64,000 nucleotides of DNA. It comes from Epinephelus fuscoguttatus (Eukaryota; Chordata; Actinopteri; Perciformes; Serranidae). Location: NCBI RefSeq assembly GCF_011397635.1, contig NC_064764.1, positions 37,298,777 through 37,362,776 on the forward strand. Direction: 5' to 3'. A model generated the notes under the pieces. It was not told the DNA's origin and made no database searches. It saw nothing but the letters and a program-made list of their open reading frames with translations. The position numbers and the translations under genes were made by a program. This document shows, piece by piece, positions 15,139 to 30,260 of this stretch; within the stretch, counting starts at the first letter, position 1, and every line of letters starts with the position of its first letter.

Positions 15139-16916
15139 AACCAAAGCAAACACATCATTAACACAGTAACTGAGTACATTTACTCGAGTACAAATTTAAG
15201 GTATTTCCATGTTATGCTCCTTTCTCCTTCTCCTCCACCTCAGAGGTTTTTACTGCACTACATTTGTCTGACAGTTACTTCCTGTCCAGTGAAAACCATG
15301 TATCTCCAGATGTGGATCAAGAGTTTCTTTATGTTAATTCTCAACAGTGATGGATGAAGTACCTGAGAGCCTCACTTGAATAAAAGTACAGATTTCTTAC
15401 CAGTAAATCACTTTGTTAGAATATTACTTGAGTAAAAGTGAGTATCTGATATTTACTGTACTTAAGTATCAAATGTAATTTTATTATATTAAATATAATT
15501 AGTAAGTAAGTAAAAGTACAAGTACAAGTGAATGTTGGTGATAAAGCAGCGAGCGTTATGAATTATGAAGTTTATTTCTTCTGAACATGTACACCACCTT
15601 AAAAATAGAGCGTAACACTTTGAGGTCTTTTCACCACTTAAAGGATTTCAAGAACAAAATCTAGTTTTTCCCTCCCACTCCTTCATCCGTCCGTCTCTTC
15701 CTCCCATCCTCCATATTTTGTAGTAAGTCACAAAGATGTTCAGGGGAAATGTAACATGTAAAAGTATACATGTTATTTAGAAAATGTAGAGGAGTAAAAG
15801 TGAATATTGACAAAAAAAAGTATTATTACTTCTTTACATTAAACCACTCTTTCTTAAACTATATAAACTTTTTAAAAACCCTCTTGGATGACTGGAAAAG
15901 TCGTCCTCATAAAACAGTGAACAGGAAGTGTGTCTCAAGTCACATACTTGTGTTGGTGCGCTTCAATGTTAGAACACTATGTCCACTGTGTACTTCTTGT
16001 GTGGTGTGCTAATTTCATTAGGGTATTATCTCAAATCGCACACTGCTGTTTTGTACTTACCGGAAGTGACGCACTTCCTGTGGACGCACTTGTCAACTGA
16101 TATTGCTTGTTTGTCAGACATGATAAATTGTCATGATGTACTAATTATTTGCCTTTCTCTGGAGTAAACCCTCAAATGTGCAACTACATTTGCGGTACCA
16201 CATCATTACAGACACAACAAACATTACTGACGGCTTCTATTCAACAACACTTTTGGCACTTAGTGCAAAAAACATGTATAATTAACAGGCTCCTTGTTGT
16301 CCCAGCTGCCATGTCAAAAGTTGAGAAGTTTGCTACGCCACAACAATGGTGATCATTGAGGGTGAGAAGTGTCCGTCCTTCCACACTGAACCTTTGGATT
16401 GTTTTGAGTGCGTCAGTGGTACACTACATTGTCCCGTACAATGCAGCGTGAATGCACTTGTGCACTCAAATAGCAAGTGTTCGGCGTGTAAGTATGCAAC
16501 TTGAGAAACACTGGAGCTGTTTTTCTGACTTTTTAGAGATATGTGGTTCTCACAGGACAGCCACACAACAAATATATGACCTTATAGAATCTGATGCAAC
16601 ACTGTAGGTTAAACTACCCAACAGGATATAAAGGAGTTCAAACGAGCATAACCTGAAACATCTGCAGCAACAAAATGACTGCAGCAGGAATATCCATCCA
16701 AAAACATCAGACAGAAGGAAAACATACTGACTTTGACTGAAACTACTTTAACGACATCCTGCTGAGAATACGTTTACTTTAGGAAGGCTCTGAAAAGAGG
16801 ACTTTAACTTTTAGCGGAGTATTGTTAGTGTGGTGTTAGTATTTTTACTGCAGGGAAGGATCTGTAACACACACACTGACATTTCTCACTACAACACACG
16901 TGTCCTCAAGGCCTCG

Positions 16917-16961
<45 letters not shown>

Positions 16962-19900
16962 AAAGTATTTCCTGCCCCATAAAACACGTGTAAAGTGTTT
17001 GTTTTGAATTGTTTACATTGTTTGCATCACCTTGTGGTCTTCTTCGCCTGTCTTTAATTGGCACACTGCAACATTTTACAACACTTAACTGCCACCAGCT
17101 GTGATCACGCTGCAGGTGGCAGAGACGTGTGCTGTGTTGGAGATGTTTTTCATAGTTTGATATTAAAATGGACACATTAAGTCTGGAGTTACTACTTTCA
17201 AACCACTGATTTACTAAATCAAGTTTCACCTTTAAAACTTAAGAAATGTCTCAGGTACTTCAGACTTTAGTTTATGTGTCAGTCTGCTGGAGGAAATCAA
17301 CAGCCATCAACTTTGTAAAACGACAGTTTAGACAACATGTCATCACACCTGAACAGAACAGCCTCACTCCCCGACACTACGACACTACTTCCACTCGATG
17401 AGAGCAGATGGCAGCTTCGACCTTCGCTGCTATAGCAACTTGAATTTAGCCCCGTCTCCCTGCGTGACTCCAACTCTAACCCACACTCGCAAGAATGTGC
17501 GGCCAGTTAGACTCCACCTCCATTAAAGTTAGGTAAGTTCTTCTCCTGTTAGTTTCGTCTCAAAATGAGGGAGTAGGGTGAGGCAGAGTGTACGGCCCAG
17601 TCCGGTGGGGGAGAGTTCAGTCTGCACAGACGTCTCTCCTTGGCTCTGCCTCCCTATGCTCCTTCTTACTTATCTATCTACCTTTGCTTTTTCCTACTCT
17701 TCTATCTATCTAACCCTTTGTCTCCCACTCTGACCCCCAGATGGCACTACTGCTCCCATTCATAGCCTCAAGTATGTACATCACGGATGGTAACATCTAG
17801 TCCTAAACTGAACAACATCACAACTCTTTTTGCTACTTTCACTTGTCCCTGCAATTTGACTACAAAACAAAACGCCAACTGTCATGAAATCAGGTGTTTC
17901 AGGCCGAAACAATCCCATAAACAGCCCACGAAATCCTGGAGGGACGGAGATATGACTCATTTCCAAAGACAAAGGGAGATGTTAAATCTCCAGGAGACAG
18001 AAAGAGTGTGAGGAGGAGGAGGAACCATCAGTGTGCTGCCAGGAGTCAACAGAGGATATAGAAGGAACTCTCCCAGTAGAAAATGTTACCTCTCAGCTGA
18101 TAACTTCAACACAGACAGACTCACCCATCGTTATTAACATCAGTGGCAGCAACCGAATGTCCAAAGTAGGCCGCCATCTACAACAGGAGAGGAGGAGGGA
18201 ATAATGGGCTCATGTTCTTAAATCACTTTAATATCACAGCCTGTAAATTGTAAAAACATAACAGACAAATAAACAGAAACGCATCGGCTTCTATCGTGAA
18301 AACATCAACAGGAAGTGTTTTTCAGTTTAGTGACAGGTCTCATCAGACTCATGTACACGTTTACTGCCTGTTAACTCAGCAGGACGAAGAGGAGGAAGAG
18401 GAGGAGGAGGAGGAGGAGGAGGAGGAGGGGTTAGTGCTAAAACTAATCATTACCCAGCTGTTCATGGTGCTTTTACATCCACTACCTTTACACTCTATGT
18501 TTCAGACTCTTATTTTTTCCCTGCATGTTTTTCTTTTTAAACATGTTTACTGAATGTTGTTGGAGGCAGCCTGAGGTCGAACGCCTGCTTCTCTGTTGCT
18601 GGTTCTGTTCAGAGAGCTGAGACACTGATGAGCCGCTCTGAGGTCAGCAGCAGTTTGATTTAAAGGATCAGATGAGTCACAGAGCTGATTCAAAAGCAAA
18701 ATACAGGATCACTGTGACTAACATGGGCTGGACATCAGACAAACGTCTGGGGGCGCAGGAAACAGATGAAAGAGAGGCTGGTGTGTTCAGAGGAACAGTT
18801 ATGGAGGACGGACAGGAAAGTGAGGAGGAACTCTTTCATTAACGTCTGCTGATGACAGCCTCTTTTCCTGCCATTTATGTTTCTGTCTCCTCCTCCAATC
18901 ACACCTCCCCTCCTCTCCCTCACTGCTGTGATCGTCCTCCATGACCAAGTTTGGAAATAATCACGTCAATGTTTACACTTCAACAACTCTAACTACTACT
19001 CTCCGGACACCATTTTAAAATGATCAGGACAGAAAGCTCAAAGCTGACACTTCAAGTCTAATTGTTACTTTGGGGCGTGTTACCTGATTTTGTGTTTTAT
19101 TTTTCATTTCTCTTTGTTTCAGACAGAAACTATTCTTTTTTTCTGTTTTGTTAAGAGATGTACAGATTGTTAAATTTTGGGCCGATACCGTTTTTGTTGT
19201 TGTTAACCCAACTACTAATATGTCTGAGCGAGTGTCTGCATTTTCACCATCAGAATTTATAAATAAAATATCAACAGAAATTTCCACATCAGCTGTAGCC
19301 ATCTTTTGAAATGCCTTCATGGCGCTGCTTATTGCAAAACTAGTTTTATGTTCGCCGTAGTGTCGCTGGTGCGAGGGTGTGCCATTGGAAAAATTACGTC
19401 ATCACGTCTATAAGTTGTCCGTCATCGTCTGAAACCCGCCCCATATTAGATAAACAGTTTTGATTGGCTCAACGCGGGCCAGATGGGCTAATAATCTGTG
19501 TGACATGATCTCCACATCAGTCTGGTCCCAAACTGAAGGCTCAAACAGATACAGATAAACAGTAACCATCCGGGTTGTAGGCGGTGTCCTCCAGCTCACC
19601 TGTGTTCCTGTGAAGTTCACCATGGACTCCATGTTGGCGCCGTTGAAGATGTTCACCTAAAACATTAAACACAACACGGGATGTCAGCCGAGCTTCACGC
19701 ACACTTCAACATCGGCAGTTTAAAACTGGACTGTGCACAGACACTGAAGTGACACCACGAGACTGTATGGAGACAGTCTTCTTTCACCATGACAACGACA
19801 CACATCTGTCCATCCTGTGGGTATCAGAGAGTGTATGTGTGTGTGTGTGTGTGTGTGTTGAACCTTTAACACTTACATAACCCAGTGCTTTGTCCCCACG

Positions 19901-20274
19901 AGGAACTCCGGTCACATAATCTGTAGAGGACAGAAAAACACAACTGTCACTAGTTCAGTCAGCGAACGACTGTTTGATCATCACAAATCATTAATCTATA
20001 TTAAAATACAATTCATCAATGAGCTGTTTGGTCTGTTAACTGACAGAAAACTGTAGAGAACGTCCACATTGTCATCAGATGTTTTAGTACAGAAACCGAA
20101 AGGAGCAGAAGTGTTCTACGTTAAATTAAAGGAGGAGATTAGTCTTTGTTCTCACCTTCTTTTCCGTCATTGTTGAAGTCTCCGACCGTCACAGAGTACC
20201 CTGAGAACATTACATAGATCATTACAGAACTCCGTCTGCTGAGGCAGGAGAATGTTCTCTACTTTAATTTAGAC

Positions 20275-20310
<36 letters not shown>

Positions 20311-21537
20311 TTACCGAGGTAACTGTCGTCATACTGAGCGATGGCCGACCCGGTGGCAAGAGTGTTTGCGTACGTGGTGTAGAGGTGTCCATCAAACCGG
20401 GTGAAGATCTCAGAGACGTCATCAGAAATCAGCTGACCTGAAGAGGGAGGAGAAAGTTAGAGAACATTTGAGAACAGAGGAGAGAAGGAGAACGTTATGC
20501 CGGGTTCACACCACATGACATTTCTGTCCGTTCCCATGGTCACTGCGTCAGATTTGGTGATTGGGGAGTCATTAAATCATGCCATGACTTGGCCGACAGA
20601 CATGACACACTCCACGATGGTACACACCAATTATCCCCGGTTGTCTTTCATGACGTATGTGATGTCATCAGGTTATTCTTGTCCTATTTTTATTACTTTT
20701 ACTAACATTTGAGTCACTGTGTCTGTTCATGTGCCAGCTGAAATGTTGTAGTAACATAAAAAGCACCACCAGATGGGCGGAGCAACATTTGAAGTACTGT
20801 ACACAAACATGCAAGTCACTGACTCCTCCACAACAAGTTCCTGCAAATGTTTCACAATAAAAGCCTTTTTAGAAAATGAATTCTCTCAACCAAAGTTATA
20901 CGGGGCTTTTAATTTGAAAAAGATACACGAAGTGTTGAGTTTGAAATGACGATGCATTAACGCTAATAAGGCAACGGGAGCAGATAAAAAGTAAAAATAT
21001 AAAAATACAGAGGGATTAATAAATAACTGCCTCTGCTGTTTCACACCATCATTTTTCCCTTTTTACTCTGTGTGGTAACGTCCCTACAGGAAGTGTCAGA
21101 AAGGCTGGGCTGTTGTTGACATACAGTTTCCACGGCAGCAGATTGCTCTGTGTTTCTATTGGTCAAAGTGACGGCTGTGATGGGAGCAGTCGTGAACGAC
21201 AAATAGAAAATCAAACATCAAAAATCAAACGTCCACTATGACACACTACACATGCCGACACTGTATGACATTGTGTCAGGCTACAATCGAGCTGATATCG
21301 TGTAGTGTGTGCACGGCATTACAGAAGAGAGCAGAGAACGCAGGAGAACGAAATGGGAATTTAAGAAAGAGAAGGAGAACATTAAGGAACAATAGGAGGG
21401 GGTAGATCAGAGCAGAATCTAAGGAACAGAATGCGTTGGCTAAAGGCTGAAACACTTTTGGTTTAGAAAAACACAGAACATGTAATTAAAGGAGCCGCAG
21501 AGACACAGTGTTAACAAGGGTCTAATCAGAACCAGAG

Positions 21538-21576
<39 letters not shown>

Positions 21577-24500
21577 GAGTCAACAGGAAACAATAATTAG
21601 GCAAACACAACCCAGAGAGGAAACATGTAGTGACGACTCAGTGTTCAGGATACACTCTGTCACAACCTCTAGTGTCAGACCATAACACACACACACACAC
21701 ACACACACACGCCTTGTCTGAACCCTCACCTGCTGATTAAACTCTAAGCTGGTGACGGTGCTGCAGATCTGGTGATCTGAATGATGTGAATCTGTCACTG
21801 TGTCCAACATGAAGGTTCTGCAGACATGAGGACAGTCTGTTTCCCATCATGTCTGACACCACACATCATGATATCTGAGGAGAGTGTCAGTCACACTGAA
21901 TCAAACGGTGGTCTCACACCTATCATGTCTGATTCAGTTACAATGAACCCCGGTGCAGAACAAAGAACCGGATCAAGACCGCTGCCAGTCAGACTCTGGT
22001 GGTCTCAACACAAACCCACCACCCACAGCACTGTGTGAGAGGAGAGATGTGAGCTTAGCAGGGTTCTCTTTTTAAAGTGTGAAGAACAGAAAAGTGAGGA
22101 AACGACGAGGAGAACATTAGAAAAAGCAAGAGAACATCCATGTGAAGTCTCTGTGGAACCAGCTCCTGAACTTGAATAAACATCCACATCGCTCGCCACA
22201 CTGCAGAGTCACAGCACCAGAAACATCACGACCTCTGGATGATGTGTTTGATTCCCACAGTGACACAGCACAGCGTGTCATTCTGAACCAGCAGCATCAC
22301 GAACCACCACAACACAACGTGCAGCCGAGTCACCGGTCGAGACAAACAACACAAACGTGTCTTCAATGATCTGGAGCTAAATATTTGTTACAGTGTCAGA
22401 ACTCTTAAAACACTCCCAAACATGTCCTAATAACAAAAGGACCCACTCACACACGCACAGCTCCACAGCGCTACAAGTGGAAAAAAACTGTGCAGGGTAC
22501 TTTTAGTTTGTGAACACAAAGTTATTATTACTGATTAAAGTCAAAGTATGAAACAGGATCCAAGCTGTAATAAAGAGGACTTCTCCTTTAAAGGCCTGTC
22601 AGAGAATCTGGGGACAGAAAACTGCCAACTGGCAACTCCGCGTTTCAGGAGGGGAATCCTTATCTTCTGTTATTCACAGTGAGCTGCTGCAGAATTCACC
22701 TGCTGACTGTAGGGAGATGACATGAACATGGACACACACACATTAATACACACTAACACACTCTCACACACACTCACCCTGCCAGTAGAAGCTGCCAGGT
22801 CCTCCCACCACCACTCTTTTGTCCTGATGAAAACACAAAAACAAAGAAACTAGAATAACCACCTTGTGGTTGTGTACTTCAGCAAACAAGCTGCAGTTAC
22901 AGTTTACACTCACATCTGTGAAAACATGGATGTGTTTTTGGAATCAAACTCCTATTGAGTTTCAAGATATACAAAGATGATAAAAGCAAGAATACGTACT
23001 GATGCATCGTGTTGGAGACACACGGACATATAAGAGAGATTTTTATTACTTTTACTTCTTAAGCGGGATTTATGTTGTGCCTCAGCTCTACGCCGTAGCC
23101 TATGCACGGACCAACGCTGTTATGAGCATTTATACTTGTGCTGTGGTCTGTCTGTGTCACTCTGCATGTTACACCTCCAAGATGGTGGAGTGCTATAAAG
23201 TTTAATTGATTAAAAACACACATTAAACACACTCACAGCATTCACAGACAAACACTTGTCCTTATCTGGACAAATTTTCCCCACAAATACAACATGCTAA
23301 CGTTATTAGCACAAGCCTATGGCATTTTACATTGTATAAATTAGCCTAGCAGCTTGCAGAGATTTCCTCTGTTCATATGAAGCCAGGATAAAACACAAAC
23401 ACGGGACTTAAAATGGTATTTTTTGCAGGCTTTATTGTCTTCACAATTTATTGTTTCTTATCTGTGAAATTAAAGTAAATAAAAGTTTTGTTTCCACTGA
23501 GGGAAATGGTTTCAGCTTACTTGCCGTGACGCATAGTTACATTTCTGGGGAGGTGCATGTCAGGCTACAGCATTGAGTCGACGCATGAGTATAAATACTG
23601 CATTATTGGCTGCTCAGGTCAGTGGTGGCGGAAGTATTCAGGACCTTTACTTCAGCGAAAGTATGAATACCACAATGTACAAACACTCTGAAAGAAGTAA
23701 AAATAAAGGAAGATAAGTTGGTACCTTTAAGAAGTCGGCACTGAAGCCGGCCTGGCAGAAGCCCTGTCCCTCAGGTGAGCTTAACTCTGGACAGAAAAAT
23801 AATTTATATCACACATTTTACAGGTAAACAGGTGATGAATGATTTTTATTATTATTGCAGATATTCAGTGGAGAAAAGAAAAGAACAGACTTGATCTGCA
23901 GGGAGAGTACTCGACCACCGTCGATCCTTTCTTCAGGTAACACGTTCCCACCGGCTCTCGCTCGGAGACGCCAAAGGTCGACCATTGATACAGAGGAGCA
24001 CAGGCCTGGAAGACACACACAAAACTCAGACCAACATGGACGCTGCTCAGCGGAGGCCAGGTTCAGACCAGGAAACAATCATTGTGTCATTCTGTGTGTG
24101 TGTTTCTCACCAGGATGTGTTCTCCATCAGATCGTACCGAGGCACCAAACCACTGTTTGGATTTAAACTCCATCGGAACTCCTGCGTCATTCTTCCTGTC
24201 ATCTGCAAAGACACAAAGAGAGAATAATCATTACTGATGCATATTAATTGTCATAGAACACAGAGTCCAAAATCCAAAAGTCCAAGACTAACACCATCTC
24301 TCTGCAACTGGGTCCTTCACTTATTGACAAACAGTCAAAAGTCTGTTTAGACCCATGGCGTCTCATCTTCCACTATCACACTCAACACCGGCTCCCCACA
24401 GGGATGTGTCCTGGGCCCCCTGCTGTACATGCTCCTCACATGTGATTGTTCTGCAAGGTGAGGTTTGCAGGTTTGCAGATGACACGGCTGTGGTTGGACT

Positions 24501-27500
24501 GACCTCCAACAATGACTGTGGACAGGCCAGAGGTGAAAGAACCGGTGCAAATTCAAACAATCTCTGCATTAGTGTGGAGAGGACCGAGGAGATGGTTGGG
24601 GACTTCAGGAGGAGAGGCCACAACCCCCCTTCCCATCGTCACCACAGGGTCTAATAAAAACAAAACTAAAACTAAACATTTTTAAACAACAGACTCAATT
24701 GAAACAAGCAAACCCACCCTGGAAACTGACACCAAACTGAAAACAAAAATTAAAAAGGAAATAACAATAACTAGAATTACTGCTCCGTGGTTGTTTGCCT
24801 CCACTTGCCAGTCAAGTTTCTGCCACGGTTTCCATCCATGTCAGTGAAAACATGGATGCTTCACACACAGAAGATCTATACAATCAGCACAGTTTCAAGA
24901 TTAGAGTCACCAATTCAGTATCTGACCAAATGTCTCCCCTTCTGTTCCTGAAATACGACACTGAATAACTGCCCATGAAGTGTTTTATGCAGAACATTAT
25001 GATGTCACAGTGAAATTGACCTTTGACCCTTTCTATATAAAGCGTCACCACTTCATTATTTTATCTTGTTAGACATTTGTGTGAAATTTTGTCATAATTA
25101 GCGTGAGAATTCTTGAGTTATGAAAACATGTTTTGTGAGGTCACACTGACCTTGACCTTTGACCTTTGACCACCGAATTTGAATCAGTTTATCCTTCAGT
25201 CCAAGTGGACAGTTGTGTCAAATATAAAAAAAGGAATTCCCTTGAGGTGTTCTTGAGACATCATGCCCATGAGAATGAGACAGATGCAAGGTCACAGTGA
25301 CCTTAGCCCTTGACCTCCAAAAACAAATCAGCGCATTCTTAAGTCGAAGTCAACCTTTGTGCCAAATTTTAAGAAATTCCCTCACAGTGTTCTTGAGACA
25401 TTGCGTTCACAAGAATGAGACAGACAAGGTCACAGTGACCTTGACCTTTGACCTATGACCTATAACCATCAAAAACTAATCAGTTCATTGTTGAGTCCAA
25501 GTGGGCATTTGAGGCATTCTTGCAATATCTCGTTCACAAGCATGGTACGGACATATGTATGTATGGATGAATGGACATCTAGTAAACATAATGCCTCCAG
25601 TCACGGCTGTCACTAACTAATGAAACTCAACTTAAACTAAACATTATTAAACAATAAAAACTAAACTGAAACAATCAAAACATCACTGAAAACTGACACT
25701 AAACTGAAAAGAAACCGAGTCAATTTGATCTCATGACATATACATACATATATATAACCTTTCAGTTTTCAGTGGACAGTTTTATTTTCATTAATCAGTT
25801 TCCAGTTAACGAGATCAATCCCACAGTCCACAGAGTATATAAAGTGTCCTGTATCCACACTGTGTCTGTATGTGTAGTAATGAGGAGGCAGCCAGCAGCC
25901 AGCCCCGCCCTGCTCTCAGCCTGGAGCCAGCTGGCTCAACTTATGCTGCGTTCAAAGACAAAAACACCAGAGAGCTCTGTGAGTGGCTGCTGAAACAAAA
26001 GCAGAGGTCCCACACAGATCTGACACAGCACACAGATAAGAGGTAGATCAATATTTAAGCCTGGTTTGGCATGTTATGGGCAGACAGGGAGGAAACGTTG
26101 GGGATTTTCCATCAAGTTGGGAAACTCCGGCCTGATGACAGACGTCAGCTGCTGGATTTAAAAAAAAACAAAAAACTGTGTGACTGATAAAGCAGTGGCC
26201 GCAGTATTCTGGTACCATCCCACACTGTGGGTTAAAAACATAAGAGTTCAGAAAAACAAATCGGATGTTTTTTTCCCTGACATGTAATTATGTTGGTCAT
26301 GATGCCAAGTGTTTGTGCCAGCTAGTAACCATCCTAACAGCACTGTAACCATGACAACAGACTCTTTGTCTCTTTGTGTTTTGGTTTGTCAATGGAGGAC
26401 TTCAACCCTGAACCAAAGAAATTAGTTCATGTCGACGGTCACATGATGAAAAACGATCCACAGCTACGACAGCAGCTCCGTGAGGCCGTGACGCTCAACT
26501 GAGTCCAAAATCTGATTTTAAATCACTTTAAATAAAAGACATAATTATCTGAAGGATGGTGTCAGAATAAAGGTGGAAGTAAAAACAAGACGAAGGAGAG
26601 AAACTAAACTCCAAACCACAGAGATTCTACAGAAGCTACAGACGTACTGAGAGATGAACACACTCTCAGTACGACTTCTTAAACACCTTTCTCTCTGGTC
26701 TCCTGCAGACAGAGGTGAGAAGAGTCTCAAAACACACACAGCTTGTTTGAGAGGGAAAAGCAGGGTCATCGGATGTTGGCTGCAGTCGGCGAGACATCAC
26801 CGCTACCCGCTTGAGGGCAGGAGGCCCGGCTTTTGGACCTACTGCAGAGAAGGTCCATCTCTGGTGTGGCTCGGCACGTCTAAACTGACAATGGAAACGG
26901 ATTTTGCCTCTCAGAGTTGTACGTATGCTGCTGCAGTAACTTCATTCATCTCACAGACTGATTAAGCTTAGCATGTGCAACTTACAGATTGATGTCACAC
27001 TGTAGACTAATGAACAGACAGATTAAACAGAGGAGCAGCAACTTGGGGTATATCTATATAAACGGTGTTGTCTAAATTTATATCTTGCTTGAAAATATAT
27101 AACTATATTGTACATAGTCGTTATATCGCTCAGTCCTTCAGTCACTTTTCTGAAACTGTTTTCTGCTCCTCTGCTGAGTGTTAAACCTCCATTCAGTCTC
27201 CTCCTGCTTCTGTTTTAATGCAGCACAGTTCACAACATATTTTCTGTTCCTGTTGTCCAACAACAAAACAAGTATGAAAAGTGATTTTGGTGCTGTGGTG
27301 ATGATAAAGATATGTATTTCATAGTTGTGACTTTGGGTGTTCAAAGAGGGTTAGAAACAACTTGAGTCTGACATCTTAACTTCACAGTCTCTCAGCTCCA
27401 CCCTCACTGAGCAGCTTACATCATCGTTTAGCAAAAGCTCAGCTCATGTCAGCTCAGACACACTCAAACACTGAGCTGGAGTTTCAAGATTTTATCAGTT

Positions 27501-27759
27501 TGAGTCTGAAACTGAGGAAAAGATGTGTTTATATATTTAACAGTCTTAATGTGGATGGACTGTGGCCTCAGAATCATATTTATATCTTTCTTTTCCCCCC
27601 ACACTTCCTGTTATGAGCCGCACCAGTAAATGTATATTTGTGGAGGAGTCACACTTCTGGAAGAAAAGAAAAAATCAAGTAAGAACAAAAGCTTGTGGTG
27701 CTTCATGGTTAGACAGCAAGAATAGGACGGACTAACACACTGAGTCAGAGTCATAATGC

Positions 27760-27794
<35 letters not shown>

Positions 27795-27883
27795 GAATTC
27801 CAGTTAATTCTCTGGTCCAGTAAAGCTTTGGCCAGCAATCATGTAGGTTAGATCAACAACAAAGAACTCTATTGTGGGAGGGA

Positions 27884-27958
<75 letters not shown>

Positions 27959-30224
27959 CCGCACGCACACACAGACAGAGGGCAACATAACTAGGCCACT
28001 GACTAACAGCACTACAGCCAGAGGCAACAACATCAGTGTTCAGTCTATCAGTTTCTACCAGAGCCTGCAGCAGTGTCTACAGGGTCTGCAGGCTCTGTAG
28101 GGTCTGTGAAGTAGTCTCTAGGGTCTGCAGGGTCTCAGGGTCATCTGCATGGTCTGTGGGGTCATTTGCAGGGTCTATGGGGTCTGTAGGGTCTGCAGGG
28201 TCATCTCCGGGGCCTGTAGGGTCTGCAGGGTGTCAAGGTTATCTGCAGGGTCTGTGGGGTCTGTAGAGTCATCTGTATGGTCTGTAGGGTTGTCTTCAGG
28301 GTCTGTGAAGTCGTCTGTTGGGTCTCAAGGGTCTGTGGAGTCGTCTGCAGGGTTAGTAGGGTCTTCATCAGGGTCTGTGGGGTCATCTGCAGGGTTAGTA
28401 GGGTCTTCATCAGGGTCTGTGGAGTCGTCTGCAGGGTTAGTAGGGTCTTCATCAGGGTCTGTGGAGTCGTCTGCAGGGTTAGTAGGGTCAATTGTAGGAT
28501 CTGAAGGGTCTGTAAGGTCTGTAGCTCTGTAGGGTCTGTAAGATCTGTAGGGTCTGAAGGGTCTGAAGGGTCTGCAGGGTCAGTAGAGTCTGCAGGCTCT
28601 GTAGGGTCTGTAAGGTCTGAAGGGTCTGAAGGGTCTGCAGGCTCCGTAGGGTCTGTAAGGTCTGTAAGGTCTGAAGGGTCTGAAGGGTCTGAAGGGTCTG
28701 TAGGGTCTGCAGGCTCTGTAGGGTCTGAAGGGTCTGTAAGGTCTGAAGGGTCTGAAGGGTCTGTAGGGTCTGTAAGGTCTGTAAGGTCTGAAGGGTCTGT
28801 AGGGTCTGTAGGGTCTGCAGGGTCTGTAAGGTCTGTAGCTCTGTAGGGTCTGTAAGATCTGTAGGGTCCGTAGGGTCTGAAGGGTCTGTAAGGTCTGAAG
28901 GGTCTGAAGGGTCTGTAGGGTCTGCAGGGTCTGTAAGGTCTGAAGGCTCTGTAGGGTCTGAAGGGTCTGTAAGGTCTGAAGGGTCTGAAGGGTCTGCAGG
29001 CTCCGTAGGGTCTGTAAGGTCTGTAAGGTCTGAAGGGTCTGAAGGGTCTGTAGGGTCTGAAGGGTCTGTAGGGTCTGAAGGGTCTGTAAGGTCTGTAGGG
29101 TCTGAAGGGTCTGAAGGGTCTGAAGGGTCTGTAGGGTCTGAAGGGTCTGTAAGGTCTGTAGGGTCTGAAGGGTCTATAGGTTAATCTACAGGGTCTGTAG
29201 GGTCTGTAGGTTAATCTACAGGGTCTGAAGGGTCTGTAAAGTCATCTTTAGGGTCTGTGGGTCTGAGGGTCTCAGTGTCTGCAGGATGTTTGGCTCAGAG
29301 GCACGTCAGCAGGGCAGCTGCTTGTTGTTGCGGCCAGCTGCAGACTGAATGTTGCTGAAACGTAAACATCCTGTACAGACTGGAGGAGATTTGTCAGAGC
29401 TGTGTGAGACAGATTCACCTTTTATGGACAGAACAGGCCTCAACAGCTCAGAGGCTGGTGTACGTCAGGTATTCATGTGTGTGCTGCTGTTAGAGAAATG
29501 AGCCAGGCTGATACATCAGACCACATTAATTAACTGTAGATACATGTACTGATAGGTCAGGAGAAACTGCAGTATTGATCCATCTGTCTGGACCAATACA
29601 TCAATTCAGTGATCAGCAATTCAGTATCACTGATTTAAAGTGAAAACGTTGATTCATATCTGTCATCTTCTTGGGGATGCGCTTTTATTTTGAAATTCTG
29701 CCTCACTGGCTGACACAATAAATCCATTTTCTCTAACGTCATGTAAACGTACTGAGACGTCTGCCTGCAGGTGAGCTCGCCTCATCCCCCCCCCCCCCCC
29801 CCGGAGCGTTCTCTTCAAGTCTGTTTTGACTTTAACTCCAGTACACTGAGAAACACTAAGAGCTTCCCTGGTGGTGATTGGCTGAATCAGCATTGTGTGA
29901 ACTTGTCTGGCGAGGACTTGAATGTAACAACAACTGGAGTCCTGTCAAGTTTTAACATCCTGTCATTTAACGCATCGGTTCTTCAAACAATATCAAACGA
30001 GGAGCAGAATTCACTCTTTAACAACCTCAGTTAAGTTTTAACCCAAAGTAAGTTTTTAGATCCATCAGTGATGCAGCCAATCAGACGAAATCAGACCAAA
30101 CAGTCGTCTTCCTGTTAATTATCACAGTTTCAGCTCAGCACCGTTAACTGAAACATAAAACACCATCACTTTAACAGACTGATGGAGCCAAAAACGTTAC
30201 GCATACCCCGTCTCTGAAAAGAGC

Positions 30225-30260
<36 letters not shown>

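Noticed and set aside
28149..28532. 127-codon ORF with Ser/Gly repeats ([12 protein letters not shown])
   Set aside because: It is a reading of the 9-bp and 42-bp tandem repeats; parallel ORFs exist in other frames and on the other strand.
28076..29275. Possible CRISPR-like array
   Set aside because: Short contiguous 9-bp units without unique spacers, in a vertebrate genome; it is a minisatellite.
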